Assembly: GCA_033791545.1 (NCBI GenBank)
Contig: JASJGL010000061.1
Location: 119,690 to 183,689, forward strand
Length of the DNA: 64,000 nucleotides
Direction of reading: 5' to 3'
DNA from: Antarcticimicrobium sp033791545
GTDB taxonomy: Bacteria > Pseudomonadota > Alphaproteobacteria > Rhodobacterales > Rhodobacteraceae
The notes below the pieces were generated by a model that was given only the letters and a program-made list of their open reading frames with translations, was not told the origin of the DNA and ran no database searches. The position numbers and the translations under genes were made by a program. This document shows positions 8,304 through 17,820 of the stretch, one piece after another. Each line of letters starts with the position of its first letter. Position 1 is the first letter of the stretch.

Positions 8304-10754
8304 ATGCCTGAGAAAGCGCAAACCGAACACGGCCAGTTGATTGGCGTCGAAAAGCTGCGGTCGTCCTGCGATCCTGCCAGCCTCGGCTTTGCCACCACGG
8401 CAGAGCTGGAGCCGCTCGACGGGCTGATCGGGCAGGACCGGGCGATGGAGGCGATCCGCCTTGCCGCGGGCATGCGCGCCAGCGATTTCAACCTGTTCGT
8501 GCAGGGGCCGCCGGGGATGGGGCGGCATGATTCGGTGACGACCTATCTTCGCGAACATGCCGCCACCTTGGCGGAGCCTGACGACTGGGCTTACGTCAAT
8601 AACTTCGACGCGCCGCACAAGCCCTGCGCGCTGCGCCTGCCGCCGGGGGTCGCGCGCAAGCTGGCGTTGGAAATGCAGGACGTGGTGGATGATCTGGCGA
8701 TCGACATCGCGGCGCTGTTCGAATCGGACGATTATCAGGCCGCCAGCCGCGTCATAAACGAGGAATTCGGCGAACAGCAGGAACACACGATGGCGGCCTT
8801 TGCGGAAAAGGCCAAATCCGAAGATGTGGCGATGATGCGCACGCCGATGGGCATCATGTTGACCGCGATCAAGGATGGCGAGGTGGTCAAGACCGACCGG
8901 TTCGATGCGCTGCCGGAGGAGGAGCGCAAAACGATCGAGGAAAAGATCAACCGGCTGCAAACCGAGCTTTCTGAAATTCTGCGCAACGCCCCCAAGCTTG
9001 ACCGCGAACGCCGCCGCCGGATCGAGAAGCTGAATGCCGGGATGGTGGGCGAGGTGGTATCGTCGCGGCTGCGCGAGGCGCGCGACGCCTTTGCTGGAAT
9101 CGAGGTGGTGCAGGCCTATCTGGCCACGGTCGAGGAGGACATGATCGGCAATGCCGAGATGTTCCTTGCGGTGACGCAGCAACAGCCCGATGGGCCGTTC
9201 CCCGAATCGGTGCACAAGGCGCACAGCAACCCGGCGTTCCAGCGCTATATGGTAAACGTCATGGTCACCCGCGAAGAGGACGCCCCGCGCGGCGCCCCGC
9301 TGGAGACCGAGGATCTGCCCACGCTCGACCGGCTGGCGGGCCGGATCGAGCATGTCTCGCAAATGGGCGCGCTGATGACCGATTTCACCATGATCAAGCC
9401 CGGCGCGCTGCATCGCGCCAATGGCGGCTATCTGATTCTGGATGCGCGCCGCCTGTTGTCCGAGCCGATGGCATGGCCGACGCTGAAGCAATGTCTGCAA
9501 AGCGAATCGATTCCCATCACCTCGCTGGGGGAACGGCTCAGCCTGATCTCCACCACCTCGCTGGAACCGGACCCGATTCCGATGAATGTGCGCGTCGTGC
9601 TGATCGGGGATCGGATGCTTTATGCGATGCTGATCACGCTGGACCCGGATTTCGGAGAGCTGTTCAAGCTGCAGGCCGATTTCGAGGAAAGCATTGCGCG
9701 CAGCGATGATACTCAGGCGCTGTTCGCGCGGGTGATCGGGACGCGCGCCGCAAGGAACGGGTTGCGCCCGGTCTCGGCCGGCGGGGTCGCGCGGCTGCTG
9801 GACGAGGCGGTGCGCCGGGCCGAGGACGCCACCAAGCTGAGCCTGCATCTGGGCGCGCTGGCGGACCTGCTGCGCGAGGCCGACCATTATGCCGGTGAGG
9901 GCAAGCGCGACATCGTCACCGCCGAGGATGTAGAGCACGCGGTGCAGCAGGCCGACCGCCGCGCCTCGCGGATCAAGGACCGGATGCGCGAGATGGTACA
10001 GCGCAAGACGCTCCTGATCGACACTTCGGGCGAGGCGGTGGGTCAGGTCAACGGGCTGTCGGTGATCGGGCTGGGCGGATACAGCTTCGGGCGACCGGCG
10101 CGAATCACCGCCCGCACCCGTATGGGCAGCGGCAAGCTGATCGACATCGAACGCGAGGTCGAACTGGGCGGACCGCTACATTCCAAGGGGGTGTTGATCC
10201 TCTCGGGATACCTCAGTTCGACCTATGCGCTCGACGTGCCGTTTTCTCTACAGGCCAGTCTGGTGTTCGAACAAAGCTATGGCGGGGTCGATGGCGACAG
10301 CGCCTCGGCGGCGGAACTGTTCGCGCTGATCTCCTCGCTGTCGGGGCTGCCGATCCATCAGGGCTTTGGCGTGACCGGATCGGTCAACCAGAATGGCCAG
10401 ATTCAGGCCATTGGCGGGGTCAATGAAAAGATTGAGGGCTTTTTCGAGACCTGCCTTGATCGGGGGCTGACCGGCGAGCAGGGGGTGATGATTCCAGCGG
10501 CGAATGTCGATCATCTGATGCTGCGTCAGGATGTGGTCGAGGCGGTGCGCGAGGGCCAGTTCCGGGTGATCGCCATTTCCACCATAGACGAGGGGCTGGG
10601 GGTTTTGACCGGACGTGATCCGGGCGAGCGGGGGGCGGACGGGGTCTTTCCGCCCGAATCGGTCAACGGGCTGGCCGAGGCCCGCTTGCGCGGCTTTGCC
10701 GAGCAGCGGTTGAAATTCAGCCAATCCGCCAATCCGCCGGGGCAGGGGGGCTGA
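8304..10754 (+). CDS. Lon-like (LonC/YcbZ-type) protease
   Basis: An 816-residue protein of the AAA_32/Lon-protease family. An N-terminal ATPase-like region is followed by an inserted coiled-coil-rich segment (about residues 170-300) and a C-terminal Lon peptidase domain with Ser666 in GVDGDSASAAEL and Lys709 in GGVNEKIEGF. The 43-residue spacing equals that of the Ser-Lys dyad in E. coli Lon. The Walker A position reads GPPGMGRHDS (residues 68-77), so the usual Lys is Arg74. The segment GGYLILDARRLL (about residue 374) is typical of this family. It is coupled to the next gene, which begins 3 nt after the stop. Confidence 0.9.
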   Translation: MPEKAQTEHGQLIGVEKLRSSCDPASLGFATTAELEPLDGLIGQDRAMEAIRLAAGMRASDFNLFVQGPPGMGRHDSVTTYLREHAATLAEPDDWAYVNNFDAPHKPCALRLPPGVARKLALEMQDVVDDLAIDIAALFESDDYQAASRVINEEFGEQQEHTMAAFAEKAKSEDVAMMRTPMGIMLTAIKDGEVVKTDRFDALPEEERKTIEEKINRLQTELSEILRNAPKLDRERRRRIEKLNAGMVGEVVSSRLREARDAFAGIEVVQAYLATVEEDMIGNAEMFLAVTQQQPDGPFPESVHKAHSNPAFQRYMVNVMVTREEDAPRGAPLETEDLPTLDRLAGRIEHVSQMGALMTDFTMIKPGALHRANGGYLILDARRLLSEPMAWPTLKQCLQSESIPITSLGERLSLISTTSLEPDPIPMNVRVVLIGDRMLYAMLITLDPDFGELFKLQADFEESIARSDDTQALFARVIGTRAARNGLRPVSAGGVARLLDEAVRRAEDATKLSLHLGALADLLREADHYAGEGKRDIVTAEDVEHAVQQADRRASRIKDRMREMVQRKTLLIDTSGEAVGQVNGLSVIGLGGYSFGRPARITARTRMGSGKLIDIEREVELGGPLHSKGVLILSGYLSSTYALDVPFSLQASLVFEQSYGGVDGDSASAAELFALISSLSGLPIHQGFGVTGSVNQNGQIQAIGGVNEKIEGFFETCLDRGLTGEQGVMIPAANVDHLMLRQDVVEAVREGQFRVIAISTIDEGLGVLTGRDPGERGADGVFPPESVNGLAEARLRGFAEQRLKFSQSANPPGQGG

Positions 10755-10756
10755 TC

Positions 10757-11494
10757 ATGGCGACAGCGGAGCGTGGTCACAAACGTATTCTGGTGGGGGC
10801 GGGCAGTTTCGCCGACGCCCGCGCCGCGCTGGCGATTCTGGACCGCCTGTCGGGGTTCGGCATCACCGATATCGGTGGTCTGTTCCTTGAGGATCGCGGC
10901 GTGATGGAGGCGGCGGTGCCACGGATGAGCGCTTTGGTCAGCCCGCGCGGTGCGGTCGATGTCGCCCCATCGCAACAGGCTTTGCGCTTGATGTGGCGCG
11001 GCGATGCCCGCGCCTTTCGCGACCGGCTGATCCAGCTCGCCGCGCGCCGCGCCCTGCGCTGGAGCTTTGATCGCTGCCCGGGGGAGCCGGTCGCCGGGCT
11101 TTGCAATGTCGCCCATAGCTGGGACTGGCTGCTGATCGGCCATCTGCCCTCGGGCACACATGCGGGCCGGGTGGTCGGCGTCTTTCATGGTGCCGATGCG
11201 GGCGGCGATGGCGTCGGAGAGCTGACCGAAGGGTTGGCGCGATCATTGGGCGCCGGGGCCGAGATGATCCCTGACACCCTGCCCGAGGTCGACATTCTGG
11301 CGCGGATTGAACGGGTCCATGCCGCTGCGGTGGTGATCGACGCGGGCGCCGGGCCATTTCGCACCGCCGCGCAGATCCGCGCGCTGCTGGCCGCCGCGCG
11401 CTGCCCGGTCCTTGTTCTGGGGGCCGCGGGCATCCCCAGCCTTGTCGAATACAGCACGCAAATTCCGCAGCCACCGCCGGGGCAGGCGGACTAG
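10757..11494 (+). CDS. hypothetical protein, possibly universal-stress-protein-like
   Basis: A 245-residue protein I do not recognise confidently. RILVGAGSFADARAALAILDRLS followed by GITDIGGLFLEDRGVMEAA recalls the beta-alpha opening of universal stress proteins, and the end CPVLVLGAAG recalls their last strand, but the ATP-binding glycine motif of that family is not evident. No signal peptide or membrane segment is seen. Its start is 2 nt beyond the Lon-like protease stop, so the two are almost certainly co-translated, which suggests a role linked to that protease (adaptor or stress function). This is inference from position only. Confidence 0.7.
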   Translation: MATAERGHKRILVGAGSFADARAALAILDRLSGFGITDIGGLFLEDRGVMEAAVPRMSALVSPRGAVDVAPSQQALRLMWRGDARAFRDRLIQLAARRALRWSFDRCPGEPVAGLCNVAHSWDWLLIGHLPSGTHAGRVVGVFHGADAGGDGVGELTEGLARSLGAGAEMIPDTLPEVDILARIERVHAAAVVIDAGAGPFRTAAQIRALLAAARCPVLVLGAAGIPSLVEYSTQIPQPPPGQAD

Positions 11495-11752
11495 TTCGCC
11501 GGCTTGTTTGCTGGCGTGTTGCGGGGCCCGCGACCTGTTCCGCCGGGCCAGGACGGTGCCAATACGGCGCCAATGGTGTGACCAAACTGCGTCAAACCGC
11601 CACGTATGCGACTTCTTGAACCGCCAAACACGCTGGACGAACCTGTTTCACAGCGTTAGATACCCGCGGTGAGACACCGTCCTTAAGCATGGGTATGCAG
11701 CGGTGTACGCGCATATTTGCCCCTTGCGGGCGCAGGAATCGGAGAAAACCTC
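11495..11752 (+). promoter_or_regulatory. intergenic region upstream of petABC (promoter not resolved)
   Basis: 258 nt without a supportable gene, presumably carrying the petABC promoter. A weak candidate is TGGACG (11634-11639) with a 17-nt spacer to TAGATA (11657-11662), matching 4/6 and 3/6 of sigma-70 hexamers. No clear operator is seen. The ribosome binding site GGAGAAA at 11741-11747 precedes the petA GTG. Confidence 0.4.
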
Positions 11753-12313
11753 GTGTCCCACGCAGAAGACCACGAAGGCACCCGGAGGGATTTCCTCTAT
11801 TACGCCACTGCAGGCGCTGGTGCCGTGACCGCCGGGGCCGCCATTTGGCCGCTGGTCAACCAAATGAACCCTTCAGCTGATGTGCAGGCGATGTCCTCGA
11901 TCCACGTTGATGTGAGCGGCGTCGAGACTGGCACCCAGATCAGCGTGAAATTCCTTGGCAAGCCGGTGTTCATTCGCCGCCGCACCGAGGAAGAGATCAT
12001 GCAAGGCCGCGAAGTGGCGCTGAGCGATCTGGTCGATCCGCTGTCTGAAAACCCGAACAAGCCGGGCACCGATGCCTCGGACCAGAACCGCACCCTCGAC
12101 GAGGCCGGCGAATGGCTGGTGATGATGGGCGTCTGCACCCATCTGGGCTGTGTGCCGCTGGGCAACAACTCGGGCGATTTCAATGGCTGGTTCTGCCCTT
12201 GCCACGGCTCGCACTACGACACTGCGGGGCGTATCCGCAAAGGGCCGGCGCCGCAAAACTTGCATATACCGATGACCGAGTTCGTCGACGACACCACGAT
12301 CAAGCTGGGTTAA
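11753..12313 (+). CDS. petA: ubiquinol-cytochrome c reductase Rieske iron-sulfur subunit
   Basis: The 186-residue Rieske subunit of the bc1 complex, carrying electrons from ubiquinol to cytochrome c1. The start is a GTG (SHAEDHEGTRRDFLYYATAG) preceded by GGAGAAA; the longer in-frame ATG version adds residues foreign to the family. The twin-arginine TRRDFL followed by a hydrophobic helix is the Tat signal-anchor. The 2Fe-2S ligands are in CTHLGC (C128, H130) and CPCHGS (C148, H151). First gene of petABC, 12 nt before petB. Confidence 0.97.
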   Translation: MSHAEDHEGTRRDFLYYATAGAGAVTAGAAIWPLVNQMNPSADVQAMSSIHVDVSGVETGTQISVKFLGKPVFIRRRTEEEIMQGREVALSDLVDPLSENPNKPGTDASDQNRTLDEAGEWLVMMGVCTHLGCVPLGNNSGDFNGWFCPCHGSHYDTAGRIRKGPAPQNLHIPMTEFVDDTTIKLG

Positions 12314-12325
12314 GGGAACGCACAT

Positions 12326-13669
12326 ATGTCCGGAATTCCGCACGACCATTACGAGCCCAAGACCAAAGGCGAAAAGTGGCTGGACAGCCGCCTGCCGATC
12401 GTCGGGCTGCTTTACAACACCATCATGATCCCGACGCCGAAAAACCTGAACTGGTGGTGGATCTGGGGCATCGTTCTGGCATTCTGCCTGGTGCTGCAAA
12501 TTGTCACCGGCATCGTTCTGGTGATGCATTACACCCCGCATGTGGATCTGGCCTTTGCCAGTGTCGAGCATATCATGCGCGACGTGAACGGCGGCCACAT
12601 GCTGCGCTATCTGCATGCCAACGGCGCCTCGCTGTTCTTTGTTGCCGTCTATATCCACATCTTCCGCGGCCTGTTCTACGGCTCGTACAAAGCCCCGCGT
12701 GAGATCACCTGGATCATCGGCATGTTGATCTATCTGGCGATGATGGGCACCGCCTTCATGGGCTATGTGCTGCCTTGGGGTCAGATGTCGTTCTGGGGGG
12801 CCACCGTGATTACCGGCCTGTTCGGGGCGATCCCGCTGATCGGCGAATCGATCCAGACCTGGTTGCTGGGCGGGCCGGCCGTGGACAACGCCACACTGAA
12901 CCGCTTCTTCTCGCTGCACTATCTGCTGCCCTTCGTGATCGCGGCGCTGGTCGTCGTGCATATCTGGGCTTTCCACACCACCGGCAACAACAACCCCACC
13001 GGGGTCGAGGTGCGCCGTGGCTCGAAAGACGAGGTCAAGAAAGACACGCTGCCGTTCTGGCCGTATTTCGTGCTCAAGGATCTGGTCGGCCTGTCGATCG
13101 TGCTGGTGATCTTCTGGGCGGTCGTCGGCTTCATGCCGAACTTTCTGGGTCACCCCGACAACTATATCGAGGCGAACCCGCTGGTGACGCCGTCGCACAT
13201 CGTTCCGGAATGGTACTTCCTGCCGTTCTACGCGATCCTGCGGGCCTTTACCTCTGAAGTCTGGGTGGTTCAGTTCGCCTCGTTCATCACCGGCGGTATC
13301 GTCGATGCCAAGTTCTTTGGTGTGATCGCGATGTTCGGTGCGATCTTGGCCATGGCGCTGACGCCTTGGCTCGACACCTCTTCGGTACGCTCCGGCTCTT
13401 ACCGGCCGATGTTCAAATGGTGGTTCTACCTGCTGATCATCGACTTCATCGCGCTGATGTGGCTCGGGTCGATGCCGGCAGAGGAACCCTATGCCTCGAT
13501 CTCCCTGATCGCTTCGGGCTATTGGTTCGCCTACTTCCTGGTTATCCTGCCGATCCTCGGCGTGATCGAAAAGCCAAGCGCAATCCCCGCCACGATCGAA
13601 GATGATTTCGCGGCTCATTATGGCAAGTCGTCGGACGCCTCTGCGCCCGAAGTCACCGCCGCCGAGTAA
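12326..13669 (+). CDS. petB: cytochrome b subunit of the bc1 complex
   Basis: The 447-residue cytochrome b holds haems bL and bH and the quinol oxidation and quinone reduction sites. It has eight hydrophobic helices, the haem-ligand helix blocks GGHMLRYLHANGAS and HYLLPFVIAALVVVHIWAFH, and the quinol-site PEWY motif at residues 294-297. Length fits the alphaproteobacterial form, which is longer than the mitochondrial protein. It lies between petA and petC, 18 nt before petC. Confidence 0.98.
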   Translation: MSGIPHDHYEPKTKGEKWLDSRLPIVGLLYNTIMIPTPKNLNWWWIWGIVLAFCLVLQIVTGIVLVMHYTPHVDLAFASVEHIMRDVNGGHMLRYLHANGASLFFVAVYIHIFRGLFYGSYKAPREITWIIGMLIYLAMMGTAFMGYVLPWGQMSFWGATVITGLFGAIPLIGESIQTWLLGGPAVDNATLNRFFSLHYLLPFVIAALVVVHIWAFHTTGNNNPTGVEVRRGSKDEVKKDTLPFWPYFVLKDLVGLSIVLVIFWAVVGFMPNFLGHPDNYIEANPLVTPSHIVPEWYFLPFYAILRAFTSEVWVVQFASFITGGIVDAKFFGVIAMFGAILAMALTPWLDTSSVRSGSYRPMFKWWFYLLIIDFIALMWLGSMPAEEPYASISLIASGYWFAYFLVILPILGVIEKPSAIPATIEDDFAAHYGKSSDASAPEVTAAE

Positions 13670-13687
13670 GAAAAGGGACCGAATAGA

Positions 13688-14554
13688 ATGTTCAAGAAAC
13701 TTGCAATCGGTGCCGCCTTTGCCATGGCGCTTGCCCCGGCCGCGTCCAACGCGTCTGGCGCGGGTGGCCACGTCGAAGATTTTGCTTTCTCGTTCGAGGG
13801 GCCATTCGGCAAATACGACCAGAACCAGCTCCAGCGTGGGTTGCAGATCTATACCGAGGTCTGCGCCGCCTGCCATGGGATGAAACAGGTTCCGATCCGC
13901 TCGCTGTCCGACGCGGGCGGGCCGAACCTGCCCGCCGATCAGGTCCGCGCCTATGCGGCGCAGAACTTTGAAGTGTTCGACGCCGAGCTTGACGATTTCC
14001 GTCCGGCCAAACCGGTCGATCACTTTCCGGCCAATACCTCGGCTGGCGCCCCGGATCTCAGCATGATGGCCAAGGCTCGCGCCGGGTTCCACGGCCCTTA
14101 CGGCACCGGGATCAACCAGTTCCTCAGGGGTATCGGCGGGCCGGAATACATTGCCTCGATCTTGGGTGGCTATAAAGACGCCCCGGATTGCGCCCCCGAG
14201 GATTTCACCGGCTATTACAACACCGTTTTTGCCCCCGGTGGCTATCCTGACGAGTGCAAGATCTATGACGAGCACGGGATCGAGGTTGGCCGCAAGGCAC
14301 CGGGATCCTGGATCGCCATGGCACCGCCGCTGTCGGGCGAGGATATCGATTTCGCCGATGGTCACTCCAATGAGTTGCACCATGAGACACAGGACGTCGC
14401 GGCGTTCCTGATGTGGGCGGCAGAGCCCAAGATGATGGCCCGCAAACAAGCCGGTCTTGTTGGCGTGCTGTTCCTGACCATCCTGTCGGTTCTGCTGTAC
14501 CTGACCAACAAGCGCATCTGGGCCCCGATCAAGGGCAAGCGCAACGACCACTGA
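13688..14554 (+). CDS. petC: cytochrome c1 subunit of the bc1 complex
   Basis: The 288-residue cytochrome c1 passes electrons from the Rieske centre to soluble or membrane cytochrome c. It has a Sec signal peptide (MFKKLAIGAAFAMALAPAASNAS), the haem c attachment motif CAACH at residues 59-63, the family block SMMAKARAGFHGPYGTGINQF, and a C-terminal membrane anchor (VGVLFLTILSVLLYLTNKRIW). Last gene of petABC, followed by a strong terminator. Confidence 0.98.
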   Translation: MFKKLAIGAAFAMALAPAASNASGAGGHVEDFAFSFEGPFGKYDQNQLQRGLQIYTEVCAACHGMKQVPIRSLSDAGGPNLPADQVRAYAAQNFEVFDAELDDFRPAKPVDHFPANTSAGAPDLSMMAKARAGFHGPYGTGINQFLRGIGGPEYIASILGGYKDAPDCAPEDFTGYYNTVFAPGGYPDECKIYDEHGIEVGRKAPGSWIAMAPPLSGEDIDFADGHSNELHHETQDVAAFLMWAAEPKMMARKQAGLVGVLFLTILSVLLYLTNKRIWAPIKGKRNDH

Positions 14555-14584
14555 TCCCGGTCGATACGACGCACACGGTTTGAA

Positions 14585-14612
14585 CCCCTGCCCTTTGGGC
14601 GGGGGTTTTTCT
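14585..14612 (+). terminator. rho-independent terminator of petABC
   Basis: CCCCTGCCC, loop TTT, GGGCGGGGG (9-bp stem with one G-U pair), followed by TTTTTC. It lies about 30 nt after the petC stop and ends the operon before the convergent hyuA-like gene. Confidence 0.9.
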
Positions 14613-14623
14613 TTGTCCGCTGC

Positions 14624-16627
14624 TTACTCTGTCGCCACCCGTGGTCGCCCGCTGGCCTCGACCGTGAGGGTCGCCTCGACGAAGACGGCGCGGGCCTCTA
14701 CCTGCGCGGTGCGGATGTCCTGCGCGACGCTGACATGAACCCCCTGCGCCCCGGCGGCGCGTGCGGCGCTCTCGGCCTCGCGCCGTAGCGCGGCTTCCAG
14801 ACAGGCCAGCGCCGCCTCCGGGTCGGGGAAATCTTCCGGTCCCGTCTCCAGATGGGCGCGAAACCGCCCCTCGGACGGCACCGTGATCGTCCCGCTGCGC
14901 CGCACCGTCACCCGACCGACCACCGCGCCGATGGCATTGGCCACCCCGGCATGCGGCGGCAGAACCATCGGGCAGCGCAGCCGCCCCCCCACCGCCGGGT
15001 AATAGCAGGCGGCCGAGGCCCCCAGCCCGATGACGTCGCAATTGAGCCGGGCATCCAACGCCAGCAACCCGCGATGCCCGTCCAACCCTTTGCGCAGCAG
15101 CACGTGGCGCGCCAGATCCGCAGGAGCCTGAGGGAAGGTCTCGCCGTCCTCGGAAAAAGCAGTCTCTAACAGGGCCAATACAGTCTGTTCGGTCAGCTGA
15201 TCGACAATCATCCGGGCCAGTGGTTCCGCCCCGTCGGCAAGCTGCCCGCCATCGCCGGTGCGTTTGCGCGCCATCAGTTCCAGCGCCACCCGCGCCGCGG
15301 CACCGTCCCATCGGTCAAGCTGGCCCAGAACATGGCTCGCATCGGTCGGGGTGACACCCGCAAGCTGCACCAGCCCCCGGTTCACCAGCCGGTCCAACGC
15401 ACCCTGATCCATGCGCGTGCGCAGCAATCGCGACAGCGGCAACACCGTATCGCCCAAACGTTCCAGCAGCAGCGTCTCGCGCGGACCAAGCCGCTCCGCC
15501 TCCAGACACGGCACAGCACGGGCAAAGCGGGCGTCGTGCTCGCCTGCAACCGGGTTGCGCAACTGCGCCTCCAGCGTGGCAAGAACCTCTGCCCCCGTCT
15601 CTGCCGCGATCAGCGCGATGGGCAGCACCCGGCGCGGGCCAAGCGTGACGCCCCGGGCCAACCCCAAGGCGTGCATCCGCACTTCGCTGTCCCCGCCAAG
15701 ACCAGAGGTCCGCATCGCCACCGCCTCGACCATGGTGCGATGCCCGCCAACCTGCGCCCCGTCCGGGTCTATTGCGGGCCGCCCGTCGCGGATCACCGCG
15801 ATATCCGTGGTGGTGCCCCCGATGTCGGACACGATCGCCTCTAGCGCGCCGGTCAACCAGCGCGCGCCCACGATCGAGGCCGCCGGTCCGCTTAGAATCG
15901 TCTCTATTGGCCGGGTTCGAGCCTGTTGCGCGCTCATCAACGCGCCATCGCCGCGCACCACCATCAGCGGCGCCGTTACCCCGATCTCGCGCAGCACATC
16001 GCCCGCACGCCCGATCAGCCGGTCGATCATGCCGATCAACCGGGCGTTAAGCACCGCCGTGACCGCCCGTTTCGGCCCGTTAAGCCGCGCCGAGAGCTGG
16101 TGCGAACAGGTGACAGGGCGGCCCGTCCGCTCGGAAATGATCTGCGCGACGGCCTGTTCATGCGCCGGGTTGCGGGTGGCGAACAGCCCGGCAACGGCAT
16201 AGCCGGAAATGCCAGACTCAGTGTCTAAAAAGACATTCAGAGCCGCAATATCGAGGGGTGCGGCCTCGGTTCCGGCGTGGCTATGGCCACCGGCGATGAC
16301 ACAAGCGGGATCTCCCGCCAGCGCCTCGCGCAGGTCGGGGCGCTCGGGATCCGTGGGGCGAAACCCGATCAGGATCAGTGCCACGCGCCCGCCTTGGCCT
16401 TCGACCAGCGCATTGGTGGCCAATGTGGTCGACAGCGCGGCCAGCCCGATGTCGCCCGGCCCCACCCCGGCCTCGTCCAGAACCGCGCGCACCGCCGCGC
16501 CGACTCCCAGCGCCAGATCGTGGCGGGTGGTCAGGGCCTTGGCACTTGCCACGACGACGGCCTCGTCGCGGATCAACACCGCATCGGTATAGGTTCCGCC
16601 CGTATCCACCCCCAACGCCAGCGCCAT
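14624..16627 (-). CDS. hydantoinase/oxoprolinase A-family protein
   Basis: A 667-residue HyuA-type protein. Members hydrolyse hydantoins or 5-oxoproline using ATP, or are acetone/acetophenone carboxylase subunits. The N-terminal Hydant_A_N domain begins MALALGVDTGGTYTDAVLI, the ASKHA-type phosphate loop; DIGGTTTDIAVIRDGRP (about residue 268) is the second one; LSGPAASIVGARWL is conserved. No hyuB-type partner, which most family members need, is next to it, so the substrate is uncertain. It converges on petC across the petABC terminator. Confidence 0.85.
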   Translation of the reverse strand: MALALGVDTGGTYTDAVLIRDEAVVVASAKALTTRHDLALGVGAAVRAVLDEAGVGPGDIGLAALSTTLATNALVEGQGGRVALILIGFRPTDPERPDLREALAGDPACVIAGGHSHAGTEAAPLDIAALNVFLDTESGISGYAVAGLFATRNPAHEQAVAQIISERTGRPVTCSHQLSARLNGPKRAVTAVLNARLIGMIDRLIGRAGDVLREIGVTAPLMVVRGDGALMSAQQARTRPIETILSGPAASIVGARWLTGALEAIVSDIGGTTTDIAVIRDGRPAIDPDGAQVGGHRTMVEAVAMRTSGLGGDSEVRMHALGLARGVTLGPRRVLPIALIAAETGAEVLATLEAQLRNPVAGEHDARFARAVPCLEAERLGPRETLLLERLGDTVLPLSRLLRTRMDQGALDRLVNRGLVQLAGVTPTDASHVLGQLDRWDGAAARVALELMARKRTGDGGQLADGAEPLARMIVDQLTEQTVLALLETAFSEDGETFPQAPADLARHVLLRKGLDGHRGLLALDARLNCDVIGLGASAACYYPAVGGRLRCPMVLPPHAGVANAIGAVVGRVTVRRSGTITVPSEGRFRAHLETGPEDFPDPEAALACLEAALRREAESAARAAGAQGVHVSVAQDIRTAQVEARAVFVEATLTVEASGRPRVATE

Positions 16628-16701
16628 GCCAGATCCCCCAATGTTTGTCTCTGAATTCGATCTCTAAACGGGTCGTTCGCGTCGCGTCGCGCCCGTTTGC
16701 G

Positions 16702-17820
16702 TCATCGCGCAAGCCGTCTCGCCGCCCATTGCGCAGCGTCGGCCACCGCTGCGTCAGGATCGCCCATCAGGCCCTGCGCAACCTCGCTCAGTGCCGAGTC
16801 CCCCGAATTGCCGATGGCATAAAGCACATTGCGCACAAACCGGTCGCGCCCGATCCGTTTGACCGGGCTGCCGGAAAACAGCGCCCGGAACGCGGCATCG
16901 TCCAACTGCGCCAGGTCTGCCAGTCGTGGCGCCTCCAACTCCGCGCGCGCGGCATAGCGCATGTCGCTTGCCGCCACCGCGAACTTGTTCCACGGGCAGG
17001 CGGCCAGACAATCATCGCAGCCATAGATCCGGTTGCCGAGCTTTTCGCGCAGATCTTCCGCCACCGGCCCGTGATGTTCGATCGTGAGGTAGGAAATACA
17101 GCGCCGCGCATCGAGCCGATAGGGCGCCGGAAAGGCCTCGGTCGGACAGGCCGTCAGACAAGCCCGGCACGACCCGCAATTGTCCTGTTCCGGTGTATCC
17201 ACCGGCAGCTCAAGCGTGGTGAAAATAGACCCTAAAAAGGCCCAGTTGCCAAAATCACGACTGACCAGATTGGTGTGCTTGCCTTGCCAGCCCAGCCCGG
17301 CGGCCTGCGCCAGCGCCTTTTCCGGCACCGGTGCAGTATCGACAAAGACCTTGACCTCGGGCCGCGCCTCCGGGCCTTGGGGCAGGGGGCTCCACTTGCC
17401 GGTCGTGCTGTCGCGGTTGCCGCCCTTTTCCACCGTGTCGATCAGCCAGCGCGCGAGCCGTTTCAGCCGCTTTTTGACGATGTCGTGATAATCGCGATTC
17501 TGCGCATAGACCGAAATCGCACCGCGATCGCGCAGACCCAAAACCGCTGTCGGGTCATGCTCGGGTGTATAGCTTTCGGCCAACATCAGGACCGAGCGCG
17601 CCTCGGGCCAAAGCGCATGGGGATCGCCGCGCCAGTGCATCCGCTCTTCCATCCAGCCCATCTGCCCGTGAAACCCGGCCTCGACAAAATCTTTGAGGCG
17701 CGCGGGCACTTCTGGCACGTCCCAAGGGCGGCAGATCCGGGCCGCGACGAAGCCCTCCTCCTGGGCCTGCGCCAGCAAGCGGGCTTTCACCTCATATGTC
17801 GGATCATCTTCCAAGCTCAC
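16702..17820 (-). CDS. queG: epoxyqueuosine reductase QueG
   Basis: QueG is the cobalamin- and iron-sulfur-dependent enzyme of the last step of queuosine tRNA modification. The product (372 residues from a GTG at 17820) has the family blocks HGQMGWMEER, RSVLMLAESY, AVPEKALAQAAGLGWQGKH-like VPEKALAQAAGLGWQGK, and two 4Fe-4S clusters: CGSCRACLTACPTEAF and YGCDDCLAACPWN. A HEAT-like C-terminus (RDRFVRNVLYAIGNSGD) follows. The start is uncertain; a further TTG at 17904 would add 28 residues not typical of QueG. Confidence 0.94.
   Translation of the reverse strand: MSLEDDPTYEVKARLLAQAQEEGFVAARICRPWDVPEVPARLKDFVEAGFHGQMGWMEERMHWRGDPHALWPEARSVLMLAESYTPEHDPTAVLGLRDRGAISVYAQNRDYHDIVKKRLKRLARWLIDTVEKGGNRDSTTGKWSPLPQGPEARPEVKVFVDTAPVPEKALAQAAGLGWQGKHTNLVSRDFGNWAFLGSIFTTLELPVDTPEQDNCGSCRACLTACPTEAFPAPYRLDARRCISYLTIEHHGPVAEDLREKLGNRIYGCDDCLAACPWNKFAVAASDMRYAARAELEAPRLADLAQLDDAAFRALFSGSPVKRIGRDRFVRNVLYAIGNSGDSALSEVAQGLMGDPDAAVADAAQWAARRLAR

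Noticed and set aside
7209..9938. 909-codon open frame on the minus strand across the GST and Lon-like genes
   Set aside because: It is antisense to two conserved genes, is very rich in His, Arg and Gln, and shows no domain. It is the expected open complement frame of high-GC codon bias.
11873..14551. 892-codon open frame antisense to petABC
   Set aside because: The sense strand encodes three textbook bc1 subunits; the antisense product is low-complexity His/Asp/Arg-rich and has no start signal.
16202..16260. A frameshift in the HyuA-like gene suggested by slightly lower GC bias
   Set aside because: The reading frame is continuous and the encoded residues (FLDTESGISGYAVAGLFATRN) fit the family.
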